A stretch of DNA of 64,000 nt from Anaerolineales bacterium (GTDB taxonomy: Bacteria; Chloroflexota; Anaerolineae; 4572-78; J111), in NCBI GenBank assembly GCA_020634935.1, contig JACKAT010000003.1, forward strand, positions 1-64,000. The letters are read 5' to 3'. Below the pieces are notes generated by a model. It made no database searches. It saw only the letters and a program-made list of their open reading frames with translations, and was not told the origin of the DNA. Position numbers and translations under genes: made by a program. Below, piece after piece: positions 60,993-64,000 of this stretch; position 1 is the first letter of the stretch; every line of letters begins with the position of its first letter.

Positions 60993-61075
60993 AGGGTATC
61001 TCCTGGGAAAATGGGTCGCCGGTTGACTGCCGGCGGCCGGTAATTTCGGGCTACAAAACGTTAGCGTTATTTTCA

Positions 61076-61123
61076 GTATTAGTTTAGAGAGGGGGCATGA
61101 AAAAGCAGTGAAGGTTTTATGAT
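61076..61123 (-). promoter_or_regulatory. TTCA direct-repeat operator and -10 box, site B
   Basis: TGAA at 61098 and 61109 and TGAT at 61120 on the plus strand, phased at 11 bp. The minus strand reads AACCTTCACTGCTTTTTCA, close to site A. A TAATAC -10 lies at 61081-61076. It precedes the coiled-coil/apbE operon start at 60992. Confidence 0.55.
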
Positions 61124-61149
61124 ATTTTTTTCATAATCATAGGGCTTAA

Positions 61150-61286
61150 TAAGCGTTCAGCCCTTAGCTGTCAGCTATCAGCTTTGGTTATTTTAGCCAA
61201 TTTTTGGGCGACAAAGCCGATTATGATTGCCCAAAGTTATCTTTTGTTACAAAGCTAATTTCTGAAGGCTGATAGCTGAACGCTTA
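61150..61286. mobile_element. 137-bp MITE-like element (TAAGCGTTCAG ends)
   Basis: Left TAAGCGTTCAG plus CAGCTATCAGC, right GCTGATAGCTGAACGCTTA (ending 61286). The arms match over 19 bp apart from an 11-nt insertion (CCCTTAGCTGT) on the left. It occupies most of the space between the kinase stop and site B. No coding capacity. Confidence 0.7.
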
Positions 61287-61307
61287 CAATCAGTTGTAAA
61301 GGGGCTG

Positions 61308-62750
61308 TCAGTCAAACGGCGGCTGAAGGGGCAACCGCACGGTAAAGGTCGTACCGCGGCCCACTTCACTGGCGACGTGGATGGCGCCGTGGTGGGCCTG
61401 AGCCAGCCACTGGGCAATCGACAAGCCCAAGCCGGCCCCACCAACTTCGGACGAGGCGGAGAGTTTACGGGTGCGGGCTTTATCGACCCGATAAAACCGG
61501 TCGAAGAGATGAGGCAGGTGCTCGGGCGGGATGCCGGGGCCGGTATCGGTTACATCGACTTGAACCTGGTGCGGGCGAGGGGTAACCACCACCTTGACCG
61601 CATCGCCCGGCTCCCCATATTTGATGGCGTTGTCGATGAGATTGGTAAAGAGGCGAGCCAATTTGTCGGGATCGGCGGTCATAAATAGGGTTGGCGGAGC
61701 CTTAAGATCAAGAGGGATGTTTTTTTCACGAGCGCGCGGGGCAAGGCGGCGGATCTCGCCGGCCAGGAGTTCGCTCAGATCAATTTCTTCGAGCCGAAGT
61801 GGGTATTGTTTGTTATCGGCCCGGGCTAGCAGCAACAGTTCTTCCACCAAACCCGTCAAGCGGTTGGTGGTTTGATTGACCATTTCTAAAGTTTCCCGAT
61901 ATTCGGCGGCGCTGCGGGGGCGATTGAGGGCAACCTCCACGTCGCCTTTCAGGATGGTCAGCGGGGTGCGCATCTCGTGCGAGGCATCGCCAATAAACCG
62001 TTTTTGCTGCTCGAAACCGGCTTCCAGACGATCGAGCATTTTATCGAATGTAGCCGCCAATCGACCTACTTCATCGTTAGGCAGTTTGAGGTTAAGCCTT
62101 TGGCTGAGGTCTTGGGCGCTAATCTGGTTCGCCGCACGGGTGATGCCATCGATGGGTGCGAGGGCGCTGTTAGCCAAAAACCAGCCGCCGGCGCTGGCCC
62201 CTAAGATAATCAGCGGGATACTCAAACCCAATAGGATAATCAACCGCCGTTGAATATCTTGAAGTTCGGCGTGACTTTCGGCCACCTGCACCGCACCGGC
62301 CTGCTGCTGCCGGATGGCAAAAGGCAGCGTCAAGAACCGAACCGGGGTATTGTCCGCCAGCAGGCCATAGGCAAAATACGGCCGGGTAAGGTCGAGCGGG
62401 TTTTGGTCGATGGGTGAGCCGCTAAAATGGCCGGGATCGACCAGAGGCCGCCCGTTGGGAGCCAATACCCGCCAGAAGACGCCCGGCTCCGGCGTGTACT
62501 CCAGTTCGGCCTTGAAGGTACCCACATACTCGGCCGCTTCATTATCATGATCTTCGGTATGGTCGCCGTGGTCGCCATCCTTTTCAAATTTAAGTTGGGT
62601 AATAATTTGGTTGGCTTCGCGCTGGAGATGGTTATCAAGGGTAGCTAACAAACTGCGGCTGAGACCAAAATACACGATAATGCCAAAGATAACCAAAATG
62701 GCCGATAGAATAGCGGTGTACCATAGGGTCAAACGCAGCCGAATGTTCAT
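61308..62750 (-). CDS. Sensor histidine kinase with His/Asp-rich extracytoplasmic segment
   Basis: A 480-residue kinase. TM1 (about 10-30), sensor domain (31-165) carrying KDGDHGDHTEDHDNE (57-71), TM2 (about 170-190), HAMP, HisKA (FIGDASHEMRTPLTILKGD) and HATPase (NLIDNAIKYG; VTDTGPGIP; GLGLSIAQWLAQAHHG). The His/Asp segment resembles the tail of the protein at 59826-60464 and suggests sensing of a divalent metal. Its ATG overlaps the regulator stop (ATGA). Pairs with the regulator at 62747. Confidence 0.92.
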   Translation of the reverse strand: MNIRLRLTLWYTAILSAILVIFGIIVYFGLSRSLLATLDNHLQREANQIITQLKFEKDGDHGDHTEDHDNEAAEYVGTFKAELEYTPEPGVFWRVLAPNGRPLVDPGHFSGSPIDQNPLDLTRPYFAYGLLADNTPVRFLTLPFAIRQQQAGAVQVAESHAELQDIQRRLIILLGLSIPLIILGASAGGWFLANSALAPIDGITRAANQISAQDLSQRLNLKLPNDEVGRLAATFDKMLDRLEAGFEQQKRFIGDASHEMRTPLTILKGDVEVALNRPRSAAEYRETLEMVNQTTNRLTGLVEELLLLARADNKQYPLRLEEIDLSELLAGEIRRLAPRAREKNIPLDLKAPPTLFMTADPDKLARLFTNLIDNAIKYGEPGDAVKVVVTPRPHQVQVDVTDTGPGIPPEHLPHLFDRFYRVDKARTRKLSASSEVGGAGLGLSIAQWLAQAHHGAIHVASEVGRGTTFTVRLPLQPPFD

Positions 62751-63427
62751 TCGGGGTCATCCAACTGATAGCCGACGCCGCGCACGGTGTGGATCAGGGC
62801 GGGTTCGCCGCCACTCTCTAATTTTTGGCGGAGATGGCGTACGTACACATCGACCACGTTAGAAGCGCCAAAATAGTCGTAGCCCCAAATACTCTCTCGC
62901 ACCAGCGTTCGGCTGAGCGGGCGGCGGGGGTGGCGTAGGAAGAATTCCAACAGCGCATACTCTTTGGGGGTGAGGTCTATGTCGCGGTGGCCGCGTTTGG
63001 CTTTGTGGGTGACGGTGTCGAGCTGCAAGTCAGCAAATTCGAGGACCACATCCGAGGTGGGATTTGAGGCAGTCCGGCGGGTTAGAGCGCGAATACGGGC
63101 CAGCAACTCTTTAAAAGCGAACGGCTTCGTTAGGTAATCGTCCGCGCCGGAGTCCAAGCCTTGGACCCGATCATCAATGTCATCACGGGCTGTTAGCATC
63201 AAAATAGGGCTATCGACCCGGCGCTGGCGCAGAATTTGGCAAACCTCAAACCCGGTCAGGCCGGGCAGCATCACGTCGAGCAGGATCAGATCATACTGAG
63301 CGCCAGCCACCCACTCCAACGCGGCCATACCATCAGAAGCGATATCGACGGCGTAGCTTTCTTCTTCCAGACCCTTCTTTAAGAAACCGGCAATACGGTC
63401 TTCATCTTCAACCACCAGAATACGCAT
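62747..63427 (-). CDS. OmpR/PhoB-family response regulator
   Basis: A 226-residue regulator. Receiver: VVEDEDRI, phospho-acceptor D in YDLILLDVMLPGLTG, and YLTKPFAFKE. Winged helix: DLTPKEYALLEFFLRHP and VDVYVRHLRQKLE. ATG 63427 is preferred; the frame also opens at a TTG four codons upstream. First gene of the two-component operon, preceded by the 11-bp TTAATGAAT direct repeat (site C), so it may autoregulate. Confidence 0.94.
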   Translation of the reverse strand: MRILVVEDEDRIAGFLKKGLEEESYAVDIASDGMAALEWVAGAQYDLILLDVMLPGLTGFEVCQILRQRRVDSPILMLTARDDIDDRVQGLDSGADDYLTKPFAFKELLARIRALTRRTASNPTSDVVLEFADLQLDTVTHKAKRGHRDIDLTPKEYALLEFFLRHPRRPLSRTLVRESIWGYDYFGASNVVDVYVRHLRQKLESGGEPALIHTVRGVGYQLDDPE

Positions 63428-63472
63428 GGGCTGTCTCAACCTTGTCTTGTGATAATTTATTTATGATTTTTA

Positions 63473-63517
63473 GCATAGCGGGCTACGCTTAAGAATTAAT
63501 GAATGTTTAATGAATAT
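63473..63517 (-). promoter_or_regulatory. TTCA direct-repeat operator and -10 box, site C
   Basis: TTAATGAATGT and TTAATGAATAT (63496-63506 and 63507-63517) are an 11-bp direct repeat. On the minus strand, TTCATT at the -35 position is followed by a 17-bp spacer and TATGCT (63478-63473). The gene starts at 63427. The rest of 63428-63816 shows only AT-rich sequence. Confidence 0.6.
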
Positions 63518-63816
63518 ATTTTCATAAATAAACGCCGATTTGCTCGAAAAACCTTAAAAATCGACCTTGCTTTATTGACGTGATAAACCAATTATCATAC
63601 AATGGGTTAGCTCCAAAATTGACCTAATTTTTTCCTAAAAAACCCAAATTCTCGCTTATTAGCATTGACTTAAAAGTGCTATAAGCTCGTCGTAATAGCA
63701 TCTATTTGGAAATCCAAAAATTAATCACATCGTTGTTTAATCATCATCTTAATTTGCCTTACAATAAAGTATAATTAAGATATGGACCAAAATATCCTTG
63801 CTGCGTGGAGGAGTGT

Positions 63817-64000
63817 ATGAGCCGGAAAATTGTATTTGAAGATGGTAGCGCCATTGAAGTTGGCGTAGAAATTGTTACCCCTGGCGAGATGGCCACAGAT
63901 GCCTACCGTCGATTGATGGATTTCATCGAAGCGGAGTTAGTCGAAGCGGATCAATCGGATGAAGAGGATTTGAGCGACCTCGACGAGGAAGATTTCGAAG
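63817..64000 (+). CDS. Acidic hypothetical protein, N-terminal part
   Basis: The frame is open from ATG 63817 (GGAGGAG 3-9 nt upstream) to the window end: 61 residues, MSRKIVFEDGSAIEVGVEIV then a helix (TDAYRRLMDFIEAEL) and a strongly acidic stretch (DEEDLSDLDEEDFE). The 3' end is outside the window. Family not recognised. Confidence 0.6.
   Translation, partial: MSRKIVFEDGSAIEVGVEIVTPGEMATDAYRRLMDFIEAELVEADQSDEEDLSDLDEEDFE

Overview
The window looks like a piece of a free-living bacterial chromosome with mid GC content (roughly 50%). It most resembles Chloroflexota of the Anaerolineae/Caldilineae kind. That placement is inference. It rests on the secreted-protein C-terminus YLPIILK, Pro/Thr-rich linkers in front of Ig-like domains, a DUF1638 gene, GAF/PAS kinases, abundant pentapeptide and TPR proteins, and many small palindromic intergenic repeats. 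No rRNA, tRNA, CRISPR array, prophage or full-length insertion sequence was seen.

Layout. 0-5 kb: end of a BMP-type (nucleoside/simple sugar) ABC transporter, a three-gene minus-strand operon (zinc-ribbon pentapeptide protein, DUF1638, unknown) and a TPR lipoprotein followed by a class A penicillin-binding protein. 7.8-16 kb: accessory stretch with a MntA/HepT toxin-antitoxin pair whose toxin gene is split by a 148-bp miniature element, a cNMP/CBS/DUF294 protein, a secreted protein, an RNA ligase, a GNAT enzyme, gene remnants and an 84-bp tandem repeat. 15-24 kb: inositol-phosphatase-like enzyme, truncated haemoglobin, pentapeptide protein, a large orphan histidine kinase, and the circularly permuted ATP-grasp / alpha-E / transglutaminase operon with a fourth small gene. 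24-42 kb: orphan TorD-like chaperone, aminoacyl-tRNA-protein transferase, Ser/Thr kinase, TPR protein, a eukaryote-like UDP-glucose dehydrogenase, paired SPFH proteins, transporters, an SDR gene plus a transaldolase/glucose-6-phosphate isomerase fusion, and a slipin. 42-48.7 kb: LysM glycoside-hydrolase-like protein, infC-rpmI-rplT (infC apparently starting at AUA), an Ig-like protein, a ferritin and a DtxR-family regulator. 49-51.6 kb: a membrane histidine kinase with a single-domain response regulator.

51.6-63.5 kb is the most unusual part. Nearly all genes lie on the minus strand. Two OmpR-type two-component systems flank membrane and exported redox genes: a duplicated DUF4405-like haem membrane protein, a DedA protein, a haem-binding CxxCH protein, a Met/Gly/Gln-repeat exported protein, a ferric-reductase-like membrane protein, a Pro-rich protein, two coiled-coil proteins (one with a His/Asp tail) and an ApbE flavin transferase. 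Each sensor kinase carries, in its extracytoplasmic domain, the same kind of low-complexity metal-ligand stretch found in one of the exported proteins. Three promoters in the cluster share a TTCA-N7-TTCA direct repeat over the -35 region. I infer a metal- or redox-responsive envelope electron-transfer locus.

Intergenic regions hold an unusually rich set of miniature inverted-repeat elements, at least seven distinct families, some present in two or three copies. They include one with clear 8-bp target duplications inside hepT and one directly upstream of the DUF4405 operon.
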